Made by a program: the position numbers and the translations under genes
Notes under the pieces: model-generated
What the model was told of the DNA's origin: nothing
What the model saw: the letters and a program-made list of their open reading frames with translations, nothing else
Databases searched by the model: none
NCBI RefSeq assembly: GCF_036324505.1
Contig: NC_086366.1
Coordinates: 21,654,927-21,718,926 of the forward strand
Origin: Eleginops maclovinus
Lineage: Eukaryota; Chordata; Actinopteri; Perciformes; Eleginopidae
Length of the DNA stretch: 64,000 bases
Direction: 5' to 3'
Part shown: piece after piece, positions 1 to 12,351 of the stretch
Numbering within the stretch: the first letter of the stretch is position 1
Layout: every line of letters begins with the position of its first letter

Positions 1-290
1 GGCAATGAAAATCTAAAGTCCCAGGCTCCTCAAACAATGCAACATAAATATATATCAGACATAAAACAACAAAAGAAATTAAACAAACAATAAAAAATAG
101 TGCAATAGAGTGTTTCAAGACTAATATGCAAGTGATGCAGAACAAGTTAAATGTATATAAGTAAACAAATAATAAGATGAAATAAAAACATAGAGTAAGA
201 TTAAATACTCCACAGTGAAATAAAATACAGCTTATTGCTATAACAAATAAATATATAAGATGGAAACAGATACAGTTATGTGACCCTGTT
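1..290 (-). mobile_element. LINE 3'-end relic (Rex1-like), minus orientation
   Basis: Read on the minus strand, this AT-rich segment ends in a GAGGAGCCTGGGACTT...TTCATTGCC block. It matches the block near 2125-2162 and the 3' untranslated region of the LINE at 55.6-58.95 kb. Only non-coding 3' sequence is present and the left limit is off the window. Confidence 0.5.
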
Positions 291-1530
291 GAGATTATCC
301 TACTGAACAAATCCTGTTAAGTATCATAAACATGTTGCTTTGGCCACAACACTTATTTTCTGCAATAAACCGAAATCCAATGGGGAAATCCTTTTGCTTG
401 TCGAGGGACCTCTGGCGATGCTAACACCCGCGTCATCACTGCACTACTCTATACGTCCTGGCCTATTACTTGCTTCCTGTGCATTCATTGCAAGTTACCA
501 TCAAGTAACTTGCTTGATAGAGTACTTACAGTAACCATGTTACATTTTTTCGTTCATTATGATACGACTTTTGGACACTAAATGTCCATGTGCTGTCAAA
601 GCTGTAAGACTAACCAGATCCTCATTGCCTCTTCAGTCTCTCAGGAATTGACAGTACATGCCCTGCAGGCTCTGAACATGCCCTGCTGGCTGACAGCAGG
701 CAGCTGGATTAAATATTTTACTGCTCCTCGTGTCAAACTGCAACTCAGACAGTGTACCTGTTCGGACTGACGCTGCTGCCTCATTTTTTTTCTGTACGGT
801 ACTGTTAGGGAATATTTTGAACAACAGCAGTGTCAATGCGGGAAGTTTTTTGTTTTTGTTATTGATGCAAAGTTCAGAACAACAAATGATACAAAATATA
901 CAATTAAACAGACATCATACATTGCCACTATCCTAAATCAAATTCAGTTAATCTACAATAGTGGCGAAACGTTTGCAATGACAGTAGGAGACCTCCCTAA
1001 GGGGGCCCCACCTGAACATCTCACTCCAGTGAATTTTTGCCTAGGGCCCTGACAGACTCTAGAATCGCCACTGGACATCTAGAAGCCCTTCTTAATCTGT
1101 AATGTAGGTTCCCTGGCATACATTCTTTTCTCATGTACGACAGCTTTAGTTAGATATTGGATCCATATTTGTCTAGTCTCCCTAATGAGGAATGTTGATT
1201 GTACACTCTGAACTAGTTAAAACTTGGACTGCAGAAGAGATCTTCATAATTGGTCGGGCAACCGGTGTGTGTCAACTCGTGACTGCAGCAACTGTCTTGT
1301 CAATTCTCCGGCAGTTAACTTCATAATAAACCTTCAGTGTTTGCCATCAAGATCCAGCTCCCACCGTGTCTCTCTGAGCTTCGTCTCAATTGCTTCAGAA
1401 GTTTCCATCACATGTTCTATTGCTTGTCCGGCTTGTTATTAACTCACAATTACACTGTCAATATAAATACAGTAGATGCTTCAGACCAGATTTAGCTACT
1501 ATTTACTACTTAGCTACTACTGCTTTCAGA

Positions 1531-1644
1531 AACTCCTTCTGGAGGGAGCTTTGGGATTTTAGCCTTTGCATATCATTTACATGCAAAAACCAATATAACA
1601 CACTACAGGCAAAAGAAAAACCCAATAAGCATCATAGGGCCTCT
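1531..1644 (-). repeat. TTAA-flanked MITE fragment (GGCCTCT end)
   Basis: The segment reads toward ...CATAGGGCCTCT followed by TTAA at 1645-1648. It shares the block AGCCTTTGCATATCATTTACATGC and the terminal GGCCTCT with the complete copy at 33765-34228. The other end is not recognisable. Confidence 0.5.
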
Positions 1645-1797
1645 TTAAATTACAAGAATGAACTCTCACTCTCCTAATTTCTGGATTACATTACATTAAA
1701 CATAACATGTTTTTTGAACAAAAACAATCCTTAACAAAAACACATTTCTAGTCTATGTTAAAACAATATGATCATGCCCAAACGTGAAGACCCAGAG

Positions 1798-2210
1798 ACA
1801 GTTTCATTCCACAGGCCTTAAGACTATTAAACACCTGAGCTCTGTAAAGTGCCTAAGCATTCATCTGTCATCATCTTAAAATGTATTCATCTAAATACAC
1901 CGTAACAAACAGTATCTAATTTCATCTTACTGTACAATATTTAGTTTTATATTCTATTCTCTTATATATCATATTCCATTTAAGTCTATATAGACTTCTT
2001 CTTGCATGATTTACACTTTTGTAAATGTTGTATTTACTCTTGCACTATTTTATCTCTCTTCAGTTATTTCCTTTACTTTTGTTATTGGTTTATTTTTTAT
2101 ATGTCCTATATATATTAATGTTGCATTGTCTGAGGAGCCTGAGACTTAAGTTTTTCATTGCCATATCTACACTGTAGCTACTAATGCTTGAATCTTGAAT
2201 CTTTGAGCCA
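1798..2210 (+). mobile_element. LINE 3'-end relic (Rex1-like), plus orientation
   Basis: It begins with a decayed end of the reverse-transcriptase ORF (CCACAGGCCTTAAGACTATT, compare CCACAGGCTATAAGACTACT at 58509). A 3' UTR follows, ending in the short tandem tail CTTGAATCTTGAATCTT. It is the same family as the LINE at 55.6 kb, truncated at its 5' end. Confidence 0.6.
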
Positions 2211-2916
2211 AAATAATATGAAAGGCACCGTTTTGGTCTCCATAGAAATGTTTTTCCGTTCATGCCAACTGAAACAACTGTTCATTTCTTCAATACAACT
2301 TAAAGTGAAGCACAATAGATGATGATCAAATCACAGTGTTTAAAAACAGACAAGTAATAGATTTGCATGTCAGAGTTTTTTGCTTCATAAATATTTAAAA
2401 TAGATAAATGCAGGAATATATATGTGTTGATGAGAAATGTGTAGCAATATGTGCTAGATAAGATTGAGTTATCTCATTTCTGTCAGCTAAAAACTGTTCT
2501 TGGGTCTGTTTGTACGGATTTCAATGGATCTGAACCGTCTACCAGAGGACAGAAGGGTGGGAGGAGTCCTTTACTATCTTGCCAGCTCTGCTGAGACAGC
2601 GTTGCCTGAATAGGTCCTCCAAAGAGGGCAGTGAGTAGGCATATTTACTGGTGTGTTGAAGTGTATATATGACGCTTTTATCGAAAGCATCATATATAAT
2701 TGTAAAAACACAAACACATTATCTAACACACACAAACATACTTTAATTATGTCACCTCAGCAGCTGCTCACACCTGGATTTTTGGTTTGTACAGTTATAA
2801 ACACCCCATATTGATATATAAACATTACAGGGTAGATACAGTCTTCAGCAGCAAAATGTGGTTATGGTTCTCCTGCAAATTGTTGACTTACTTTACTTTT
2901 TTTTTTTTTTTTTCAG
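2211..2916. other. Intronic sequence of pou2af1
   Basis: AT-rich with no coding signal. 2510-2640 (ACAGAAGGGTGGGAGGAGTC...) looks like a decayed dispersed repeat I cannot name. No exon carrying the YQGVRVK peptide was found in 1-2916 on reading. Confidence 0.5.
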
Positions 2917-2956
2917 GATGTGGTCACTCACAACATCCAGTCATCCTACACACAAG
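2917..2956 (+). CDS. pou2af1: pou2af1 internal coding exon (40 nt)
   Basis: The exon is preceded by a T-run of about 17 ending in CAG and followed by GTACAT. It reads DVVTHNIQSSYTQ plus one base (phase 1). This resembles the short VVLPHQ..YTT segment of mammalian OCA-B. The 40-nt length and phases equal those of pou2af2 exon 3. Confidence 0.75.
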
Positions 2957-5246
2957 GTACATGTTCATTCTTAACAGTTGCATAAAATACATCTCTTTCT
3001 GTCTTTGAAGACTCAGTCTTTTGTTTCAAAATCAGGCGTGTTTGGTCTTGACGTTGCTGGCAGCTCCCCAGCTGAGACATCGCCTGCAGTCGGAGAGGCA
3101 GGTCTGCAGCAGTTTGCAGGATGGAGAGCTGCACCACCTGCCACCAGCATTGGCCTGCAGCCTGCAGTAGCACCCTGGGCTTCATCTGACTTCAACCAGC
3201 AGGATCCTTCAGCCCAGACTTTGGCCTATGCACCAACCCCCACCCGCACTGCTGATGTGTACATGCAAACTCTATGTCCCAGCTATACCATGCTGACCTA
3301 CACACACACACCGCTGCTCACTAACTTTGGGGTGAGTAAGAGAAATCTCCGCATGTGTGCTTAAAGTTTGGTATGTTTATTATGTCAGAACGGACTTTCA
3401 CCAAAATATGACTCAACCCATGTTTGATCCTTGTGATTAACCAACATACAGATATTTCCCAGCAGCTTTAGCTTCATTTAAATAAAGAAATGTGACCTGT
3501 AAGAAGCTTTTTTGTCCATCCAGGAAAGGTGGCCGCAAATGTTACACTAAATCCTTTCTTGACTTAGAAGAAAACCCCACTTCACTGTGTCCTGCAGACT
3601 GTTGGCTGGCCATTTGCTATGCACCTGCAGCTCCCATTTGTGAGCATTGCCATTAGTAGCATCAGGGAAGAATTCAGAAATGAGTTAGCACTTTGGTTCT
3701 TCCAGTTAGCTCATCAATGTTTCTCCTTGTTAATGTTATTTTACTGGATTTTTAGTTTGAAGCCTGAATAAAGGTGGTTAACATAAGCTTAAGAGATTCT
3801 CATGTTTAGTTTGACATTAAATACATATAATGCATAAATACTCTAATTGTGAGTGTCTGAAGCTTTTAAAAGACATAGAAATGGCGGTTGCTAACAAGTG
3901 GCTAAATGTGACAACTCAACGTCATCACGCCGAACATGTGTGTGCCCAGAGCTTATTTTTCTGCGATATTCCAAAATACCGAAAAATCCCATTGACTTTT
4001 TGTTGAGGGAGCCCTTTGTGATGAAAAACTTCCAGGTCGGCCTAAAAACATATATCATGCCAAATATTTCATGCTGAACCATGATATTTTTTCTAACCCG
4101 AAGTATTTTTATTTTGCCTAAACTTACAAAAGAACCTTTTTTTGCGTAGATTTTTGTCACGATCTGTCACACCAATTTCCTGTTTTATTTGAAAATTCTT
4201 CACCCCCTGTTTTATGTCTGTTTTTACTTCCTGTCTCTGTGTTTTCCCTCCTGTTTGGTAACCTGATTCTGTTCACCTGGTGCCTTTTCATTCCCTCCCC
4301 AGCTGTGTCTTGTCCTTGTGATTAGTCTATATATTTAAGCTCTGGTTCTGGTTCTGTTGGTGGTGGTCAGATCCTTGTATGTCTTATGTGGAAGTGGGTA
4401 ATGTACATTTTTGTAAAAATGTTGCATGGCCTTACCCTGCGCTACCTGGATAAAGGTATTTTCTGTTTCTGTCTGTCTGCATTTGGGTCCACTCTGTCAA
4501 AAACCCTGACAATTTTGTTTGTATTTCATTTGAGAATGTTAGCTTGGTTTAAAACAGTGACCTGGGAGAAAAGTATTTCACAAATGTAAAACAAACTAAA
4601 TAATTGTCACAAAGAAAACCTATCACATTTCTTATAACTGATCGAGAAAGCAAAGAAAAAGAAAAGCCGAATGATCGATCACACCTTTGTGCTTTTTGCC
4701 TTGGTGGCTCAGTTTAAAAAGCTCAATCTCTTACTTTGTCTAAAGGTTTTTGTCTCTGCTAGTTGTAGTTCCTTTGCATATTTTACAATGTTATTTGTTG
4801 TTCTTCAGCCCATACCTGTGGCCCCAGCACAAGGCTCCCTCCCTCAGATGGAGCTCCCAGACTCGGCGTTGACCTACCTGCCCTGGGCCCAGCCCATCAC
4901 AACCATATCTACCATGCCCAACCCTGGGGTCCAGTTTGCCTCCAGCTCTTCAGCCCTGTCTGGGTCACCTCTGGTCCACATGCCGCTGTCCATGTCTTTG
5001 ACCACCATGATCCCTCAGCTGGAGGCTCAGGGTTTAGATCTTCCTCAGCCCCAGATACTGGAGATCCCCCAGCGCTCAGAACACCAACTTGACCCTAAGC
5101 CACAGGGCCAGTCTGTAGGTGAAGATCCAGAGGTGGAGCCAGAGTCACCAAGCCTTCTGGATAAACTTCTGGAGGAACAAAAGGGTGAAGGTGAAGAGGA
5201 GGACAAAGACTCGTACAGCAGCTCGATCTTTCTTCCAAATGTCTGA
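2917..5246 (+). CDS. pou2af1: pou2af1 (OCA-B/OBF-1/BOB.1), 3' half, three coding exons
   Basis: Partial gene for the POU2F (OCT1/OCT2) coactivator OCA-B. Coding exons are 2917-2956 (40 nt), 3036-3331 (296 nt) and 4809-5246 (438 nt with TGA stop). All junctions are AG/GT and phases fit (enters 0, then 1, then 0), giving 257 residues. Diagnostic stretches, compared from memory with the mammalian protein, are DVYMQTLCPSYTMLTYTHTP and LTYLPWAQPITT (mammals have DMYVQPVCPSYT and LTYFPWPQPL) and the acidic end LLDKLLEEQ before a serine-rich tail. The N-terminal POU-clamping peptide is not in this window, so those exons must lie to the left. In mammals the protein is a nuclear, B-cell-enriched factor that holds the POU domains on ATGCAAAT. 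The protein looks longer than the roughly 256 aa of human OCA-B once missing exons are counted. Its 3' end faces pou2af3. Confidence 0.9.
3036..3331 (+). CDS. pou2af1: pou2af1 internal coding exon (296 nt)
   Basis: The acceptor is AAATCAG and the donor GG|GTGAGT. It starts in phase 1 (G+GC) and ends in phase 0. It encodes the Ala/Pro-rich middle and the conserved Tyr-rich block ADVYMQTLCPSYTML. Confidence 0.85.
3332..4808. other. pou2af1 last intron
   Basis: The intron is 1477 bp, with donor GTGAGT and acceptor TTCTTCAG. I saw no embedded gene. AT-rich stretches and possible decayed repeats occur around 3880-4160. Confidence 0.6.
4809..5246 (+). CDS. pou2af1: pou2af1 terminal coding exon
   Basis: The acceptor is TTGTTCTTCAG. 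The 145 codons encode the Pro/Met-rich C-terminal half with LTYLPWAQPI, then an acidic cluster (LDKLLEEQ, GEEEDKDS) and the end SIFLPNV. Candidate non-canonical poly(A) signals ATTAAA lie at 5293-5298 and 5421-5426; no AATAAA was seen close by. Confidence 0.88.
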   Translation, partial: PIPVAPAQGSLPQMELPDSALTYLPWAQPITTISTMPNPGVQFASSSSALSGSPLVHMPLSMSLTTMIPQLEAQGLDLPQPQILEIPQRSEHQLDPKPQGQSVGEDPEVEPESPSLLDKLLEEQKGEGEEEDKDSYSSSIFLPNV

Positions 5247-5298
5247 AAATGTGAGCGATCTTTTGTCCATAGTGAGCAGCACCTTTGTCAACATTAAA

Positions 5299-7370
5299 CG
5301 ATTTATATGTATATATATTTTTTTTGCAACTTAAGCAAGAAGGTAATTCCTCTTTTTCTATTCTTTTCTAACAATGGTTTAGTAATGTACACCACAAAAA
5401 TGTATCAAACGGTAAATCGTATTAAACTAAGGAACGTTTTTTAATGTTTTAAGAGTTTTAAGACTAAATGCTGTGTAAGATGTAATTACTTTTCTTATCC
5501 TATAATTGAAAATTGTTGGCAGCAGTTTCCTTTTTGCATTGAAACAGGAACATGATGCTGTAGTTTTCTGAGAAACAGTAATAGTGTTCTTAATCTTCTC
5601 AAATCCTTAAGGTGTTTGTTTAACTGATAAAATCTTTCAATAGCTTTTTCAGTTGGGAGGTCAGAGAATGTTTTTACTAGATGATTTGAACGAGAGGATG
5701 AGCAAGGCTCATTCTTGTTCGAGCAAGTTGACCACAAAGGAAGAATGATTCAATTGAAAATATTGTACTGACCGTCAGTATTTGTCTGTACCATCAGAAT
5801 TATTGAACAGCACAACATGGAGTTTTTAAACAGAAGGATATACAATGAGAAAAATGATTAGGTGCAAGTTAGAAAACACCTTTGATTTGGGATTTCTATA
5901 ATAAGGAATAACAGATTTCAGCCTTCAATAGGAGTCAAAAAAAGACAACTGAACACATCTATTCTGCTTCATCATCCAAAAGCAATATGCAACAAAGGTG
6001 CCATGCAAAAAACAATTGTCTGGTGGAGAGACTGTTCAAATTTAAGGAAGTGTTTCTGTTTTTTTAAAGTTGTTGTTCAGACGCAGCTTTACAATGAAGT
6101 GTATTTGTTAATTAGTTACAACAGAGTGCATTTTACATTTTACTGTAGAGTGATAATTATCGTCGTAGTCCTACAAGTCTCGGGTTTTTCCAGAGGGGAA
6201 ACTGACATTGTGAGAGGGGAGGCAATGATCTGTTAAATTCCACACCTGGAAACACCTGAGATCGTATCACAGGGGGAAAATAGGGGGCCTCCTCCTGTGA
6301 TGTCAACATGTGAAAAGATTTTACATTTGGCTCTGTTTTTTCATGCAGAATTGTGAAAACAAAACACATGCCATAAATTGGGATTAAAATGACAGACATG
6401 TGAATTGAATTGTCGTGCTTAATAGGTTTGCATGAAATCCACGCTTCTGACTTCATGATTTCATCAAAGAATGAACGTAACTAATTTGTTTGTTTTGTAT
6501 TATTACACAGTAAAATACCATGGCATTATTCAAAATGTATTTAAATTAAACTTGTGTTTCTAAAAAATAAGTCATTCATTTGTACATCTCTTGCTTGTGT
6601 AATCTTTTTCAACATATCACTCATCGTTTACTCTGGGCACAATACTTTTGAGGACTCGTTCAGTCAGCATGTTTTGTTTTCATATCGAATGAAAGACCGA
6701 GCAGTTGGCCCTCAGCTGCTTCCCTGTAACTGTTTATGTTCACATCACCTTAAGGGGTTTCAGTCAGCAGGAAAGATAACCAGTGTGGGAAGATAATGTG
6801 ATGTGTGATACTTTGGCAGTAAATTCTCAGTCCAGTGTTTCTTCTCCTTCTTTTAAGTGCATTGCTTAATAGTTTATGCAAATTACTTCAAGTCAGGCCT
6901 GTAGTTTCTTTAGAGGGCCCCACGTGTTGATCACAGAGAATCCCTTTAAAGAGCTCCATCTTTGGGCCAGGGGGCATTGCAGAAACATGCCTTTACAACA
7001 ACTTTGTTAGCACGCAGGGGTGGTATATATGGAGCCCTCGCCAGGTTTTATCATTGAAAGGTTTTATTTATTTTATTATTGGTCAATAACTTTTTTGTTG
7101 TTAATGCATTAAGATCAGTCAGATGCCATAAATAAAAAACAACTTTTGGTTTGCCATGAACAATCCAGTTGGCAAGAGATTATTTTTCTTATTTGGAAAA
7201 TACAACAACATGAACGGGGATTTCCCTTTCCAACTGTTTTTTACGTTGCCTAATCTTAGCCAAGGGTGGTCTTTAGTTGCCATCACTGTGAACAAGAACT
7301 GTTAAGTACCTCAAAGTTTAATGTTTAAAATGTAAAGTACGGTTCCCCAGCATTTATCCAGTATCCTGAA
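5299..7370. other. 3' flank of pou2af1, no gene seen
   Basis: AT-rich sequence with short open frames only. It contains one octamer ATGCAAAT around 6878. Nothing else is supportable. Confidence 0.5.
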
Positions 7371-7374
7371 TAAC

Positions 7375-7795
7375 CCCTCCCACCCTCTCCATGCAGAGCT
7401 AGTGAAGATGAGTATGTTCAGCCCCAGACTCATCCCACCTCGGCACAGCACTTAGAGCCTGTGAAACTCCTTTGTGCCTGTAGCCATCAGGCTGCACAAC
7501 AAGGGGTTAACCATGTGACTCACTGACAATAACCCGGACTGCACATCAAGCCTGCACTTTTGCACAAAGACTTTGACCTGCACTTTCTTTCTGCACAAAA
7601 TACATGTGTATATTTTTAACAATACTCTCGTTACTTATATATATATATTATACATATATATATATATTAAATTTGTGTTTCATATCCCTGTGTGAACCTG
7701 TACTGTTTTTCCTCTTCTCTGTTGCTGCATAAACACCTGAATTTCCCCACGGGGATTAATAAAGGTACATCTTATCTTATCTTATCTTATTTAGA
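7375..7795 (+). mobile_element. LINE 3'-end relic with (CTTAT)n tail
   Basis: A decayed ORF2 C-terminus (FVPVAIRLHN is readable around 7470-7503) is followed by a 3' UTR with GGGGATTAATAAAGGTA and a terminal tandem CTTAT repeat. This is the usual end of 5'-truncated fish non-LTR elements. Confidence 0.6.
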
Positions 7796-7943
7796 ATCTG
7801 ATGGATGGATAAATTGAAAATGTTGGGTAATTTGCACAATTTGAATAAATTGTGTTAACTTTCATGATTTTGCATTCATTGCCTTAATAATCATTATAGC
7901 CTATGAAGACGATAGTAAAACAAAATGTCTTGGCCCATTGGGA

Positions 7944-8155
7944 ATGTTTTTGAAGGTGGTTTGGGGGGGTTATTGGATGCTGGATGCTGAATCCATATTT
8001 GACATATACAGGATCAAAAAAGGCACTGTACAATCCAAATGATCCAGAATCCCCTAAATCTTCAAAATCGACTGGGAAAAACTGCCTTTGTTGATCCTGC
8101 AAATTTCAGAAATGCATTCAGTATCTTCAATAACCCCCCAAATCGCTTTAAAATT
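7944..8155. repeat. Imperfect fold-back repeat
   Basis: The left arm around 7953-8025 (GGTTTGGGGGGGTTATTG ... CAGGATCAAAAAAGGCA) is the reverse complement, with mismatches, of the right arm around 8082-8150 (TGCCTTTGTTGATCCTG ... CAATAACCCCCCAAATC). The loop is centred near 8055. This fits a decayed fold-back MITE. Confidence 0.55.
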
Positions 8156-8789
8156 GATCTAATCTGCCAAACCATTTTAAAACTATTGTCAACATAATCT
8201 AAAAAGGTAATACATGTTAATGAACAAATTAAGCTTATTGTGTAATTGCCCAACATATGCAGCATCCAGCAGTTTCCAAATGCTGGGGACCCTGCCTATA
8301 CATTTCTCATATAACATTTTTGGGTATTCAACATTTCCGGGTTCACAATAGGACTCTATGGGCTGGCAAACAGATTATTATATTTGACCCCAAGCTAGCT
8401 CAGTCCCTTTAGACACCTACAACATTAACCCAGGTTTAAGGTTAGGGCAGGGCTATACAATTTACAACTTCTACTAGACCTGCTCCGGGGCTGGGACTAC
8501 AATCCCTGCGTTATAGTTGGGGTTAACCCATTTTGGAATGTGCCAGAATTGTGCTAGCGTGAAAGCTTTCTTCACCACAGACTTAGGGTTAGGGTTTGGC
8601 AGAAGGCTTGGAGTTCGATGGCAAAAAGTAAGGGTTAGGATTTGGCAGAGTTCTTTACACTAATGGCGTTGCAAAGTGTTAGGTATAGCAGAAGGCCTTG
8701 GGTATTCATGGAGTTGCAAAGAGTAAGGGTCTTGCAGAAGGCTTAAGCTTTAATGGACCAAAAATACAGTATCACCAGATTACCTCCAT

Positions 8790-8925
8790 GGCACTGCTAG
8801 GGTGCCCTTGGGCAAGGCACCAAACCCCTAACTGCTTACTGGAGCCGGGATTTCTGGCTCTTGGCTCTGACACCTAAAGAGATTAATAAAGTGGGATCTT
8901 CTTCTTCCTCTTCTAAACATTAATA
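8790..8925 (+). mobile_element. SINE body fragment (no tRNA-like head)
   Basis: GGGTGCCCTTGGGCAAGGCACC..AACCCC matches the central part of the SINE copies at 46.3 and 60.3 kb read in their own orientation. The tRNA-like head is missing. A decayed tail AATAAAGTGGGATCTTCTTC follows. Confidence 0.45.
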
Positions 8926-9408
8926 CTTTAAATCACTAAGGTCCTAAAGCTAAAGGGCCTCTTTAATATCAGTGTGTTTTACATTTTGCAATATCTTTTG
9001 AAATACATATTCCCATCCCAAACCAATTAATAGTTGGTAAACCAGCCATTATTGTGCTAAAGGCTACATCTTAGTAAGTTAATACAACTCTGAGGATACA
9101 ATCAGAGTGGTGTTTTTTGTCCGGCCACCATAGAGATTAAATGTAGATTCAGATCCCATGCTATCAAAACATCAAACACTCTGCACTTTGAGAACAACAG
9201 TATACTCATATAAATTGTACAGGATGTAACCTGAGAGAATTCAGATTGTATCACATACAGTATTTCAAACAACCTTTTATACAAGCTCCACCAGCAGCAA
9301 CCGCCAAAGTTAAATCCAATGTTCAAATAAAAAATCTGAATAGTTTTATGGGATGGTGGGGGGGAACCCAGGACAATGATTGCCATGAGAGATTCAAGTG
9401 TGTGTATC

Positions 9409-9527
<119 letters not shown>

Positions 9528-9579
9528 TAAGCCCACCAAAGAAATAATAATAGATCAGTTAAAGAGATGTGATTGTTTT

Positions 9580-10052
9580 TTACAGAGGCCCTAATGTTAT
9601 TTTTTAAGTTTTCCCTTTCCTGTACTGCGTTATATTGTGTATGTAAATGATCTACAAAGGCTAAAATCCCCAAATCGCCCTAGAGGGAGTTTCTCTCCCA
9701 TACACTCCCCCCCTGCCTGAATCGCCTCTATTGGACTCTTGTTTACTTCCGTAACAGTGAAATCACAGTGTAACACTTGCACTTCTATTGGCTAACACTC
9801 CAACACATTGTAAGTGATAGGCTAGAATGTAGGAATTTACCTGAATTTCAACAGTCACATTAAGACTATTACAAAGTCAGCCTACTGTCACCTTAACAAT
9901 ATTTGAAATAATACTGACTTAAAGAGGCCAAATTATGCTTTTTTGGTTTCCCTTTTCCTACAGAGTGTTAGTTGTTTTTTTTTACAACCAATCAGAGCAG
10001 ACTGTACCTTTTGAACATGTCACAGTAAAGGCACAAAATAGTAATATGAATG
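9580..10052. repeat. TTAA-type MITE copies, fragmented
   Basis: Two left-end-like segments of the 33765-34228 family. One begins at 9582 (AGAGGCCCTAATGTTATTT) and shares the TTTCTCTCCCA..ACTCCCCCCC block. The other begins after TTAA at 9919-9922 (AGAGGCCAAATTATGC) and contains CCAATCAGAGCAGACTG. The arrangement suggests two broken copies. Confidence 0.5.
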
Positions 10053-10059
10053 AGTTCAT

Positions 10060-11370
10060 TGTTCCACTTAATGCTCTAATGATTTCCTTTATTCATTAAT
10101 AACTTTGAATTGCATTGAAATGTGTGATATGAACTGATCTGCCTTGCCAAGTTAGTTGGAAAGAAGTTCTTGAAGCATAACTTAAAAAAAATCCAGAATC
10201 AATTTAGAACCCTATTTGTATTTTAAAAACACAACTAATAGTGGAAACTAAGCTACTTCACAAACAGAACTATCTCTTGTCAGGTGTGTTCACCGTGCAC
10301 TACCTTCTGTTTGATGTGTTAATGCACAGTGCGTGACCTGCCAACCCAGAGTTTCTGTTATCAGGACTTCATGGGTGTGTTATTGTTTCTTGGCAGGAAA
10401 CATAAAAGAACAGCTTTTGATTTAGTCAAAGAAAAGGCCTCTGATATGAATACACACAGGTGACAGGCTCACTTGTGAAATACAGTGATGCTATTTTAAA
10501 CCACTCACCATCACCTTAGGTCTGATAACATTAGATTAAGGTTGCCAGAGTTTAATGTGGTCTTCCTGATACAACAATTGGAGGATTGTCCTCAGCCGGC
10601 ACTCCCAACAGTTTTGAACAGAAGAGCATTGATCCTGTTGCTTAGTTATTAATAAGAACAAAGGCATAACACCATCTAGACACAAAGGGTTACATTCAGT
10701 AAATCTGATCATAAAAATTCAAAGGAGTCCCATAAAGACGAGCACCTCGAACACTGTACCATGTATCGCAAATCCAGTTGGAAAAGCAGAATTCAAAACT
10801 TTTTTGCTCATGGTGGACAGTTCAAAATAAAACGTTTCAGAATCTATTCAGCTTAACCATGATGTCATACTCTTCAAAACCTTACAATCCAATATATCTT
10901 TTTGTCCTCATAAGGAAATTTCATCCTGCAGTTCCACAGAATGAGAAAAATCAAACATACTGCATAGTACATGATAAAATACATTTCCAAATGAACACAT
11001 TACTTATGTACTTATACACATTTGCACACACACACACAGACACACCTACTCACTGACAACCTATTGCACAACCCTCATGGCCCACATATACATCTATGTG
11101 CTCAGTTTTTTCCAACATCTCCACTAGATGCCAGTAATTCCTACACACTGGACCTTTAGGTCTATTACAATCATTATTGTCATGTGACAAAATGTGTGAA
11201 ATGTAGAATAATTCCACAATATATTTTGGTATTACATCTTCAAAAGTGTTATTGCATTATCGGTGACAGTACAATAATATTTAAGTTGCAATAACAAAAC
11301 AGAAAAGATACAAACAAAATGTTCATAAATTCCTTATACACTACCTGTGTAGCATCAAACTAAGTGTCTA
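10060..11370. other. Gene-free AT-rich stretch
   Basis: No coding pattern or named repeat is recognised. A short CACACACACACAGACACACC tract lies around 11026-11046. Confidence 0.4.
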
Positions 11371-11379
11371 TAGTTCAGG

Positions 11380-12110
11380 GTTGGGAGGGTTATTTTAAAA
11401 ATGTATTCCATTACGATTACCAGTGAAAAGAAAGGCATCAGTAAAGTGTAGTAGTGTAGTATCAAAATATTACAGTAATTAAACTGGATTACTTTCTGTC
11501 ACTTTAAGATTACCTCAGTATCAAATGTAATGCAAATAAAGAAAAGAGAAAATACATTTTAATAACATTTTCTTTTACTTTAGTGTATCAACAACAGAAT
11601 GATGCGACCCTAGATAATAACAAACCAAGATATTTACTATGCTCACCAACAATGAAACATATGAGCAAATACTAAAGTTTAAAAAAGGCAGAAAGGAAAT
11701 CTGAGCTAACAGAAATCTGTTCTGTTTTAGTTTAATACACACAGTTAAGATCACACACTATTTTATGAACACATTGGTTCACCTACTGAATTGAAAAAAA
11801 AAACAATTCAACCAAATTCAGGCAGTAGGCGTATAGATTCATACTTAAAGTATTCTCGCCGACACAACAGTACAGCTTACAAAGGAGAAATAAAATCTGC
11901 TCCTATACAACAAACACTAAATGCTCTTTTTAGTTTTTACTAATATTGTCATCCTGCTAGTAATCACTATTTTTTTGTAATGTATCAGTTATTTCATAAC
12001 TTTTCAATCAAACCCTAACTAAAAGGGATTTCGGTTCTTTGTTTGGTATCCTGATTACGATAACTGTTATATGTAATGTGTTACTCCCAAATCCTGGTAT
12101 AATTTTGCAC
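11380..12110. repeat. Probable DNA-transposon relic
   Basis: The left part starts GGGTTGGGAGGGTTATTTT. The right part, read in reverse, starts ATTTGGGAGTAACACATTAC, giving imperfect inverted ends. The core is AT-rich without coding capacity. The superfamily is not determined. Confidence 0.35.
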
Positions 12111-12351
12111 AATTAAACAGCAAACGACATGATTAAAATTATGAGGAGTTGGTAGAGACCAAATCAGAGTTAAAAGGCGAGTGACCATTGAACTTACAGC
12201 CATGGCGAACACAAATAACTAATAAACTAAATGTATCCGCAATCTTTCTTTGCACTGTTTTATTTTCGCACTTTTAAAGTGTTATCACATTACATGATTG
12301 TAGGGTTAGCACAAGTGATATAAGGTGCCTAGTTGCTATTTTGCTTTAGGG

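Noticed and set aside
340..1677. Several 60-95 codon open frames upstream of pou2af1
   Set aside because: They overlap dispersed repeats (1531-1644 and a repeat around 960-1075) and show no conserved domain or splice sites fitting pou2af1.
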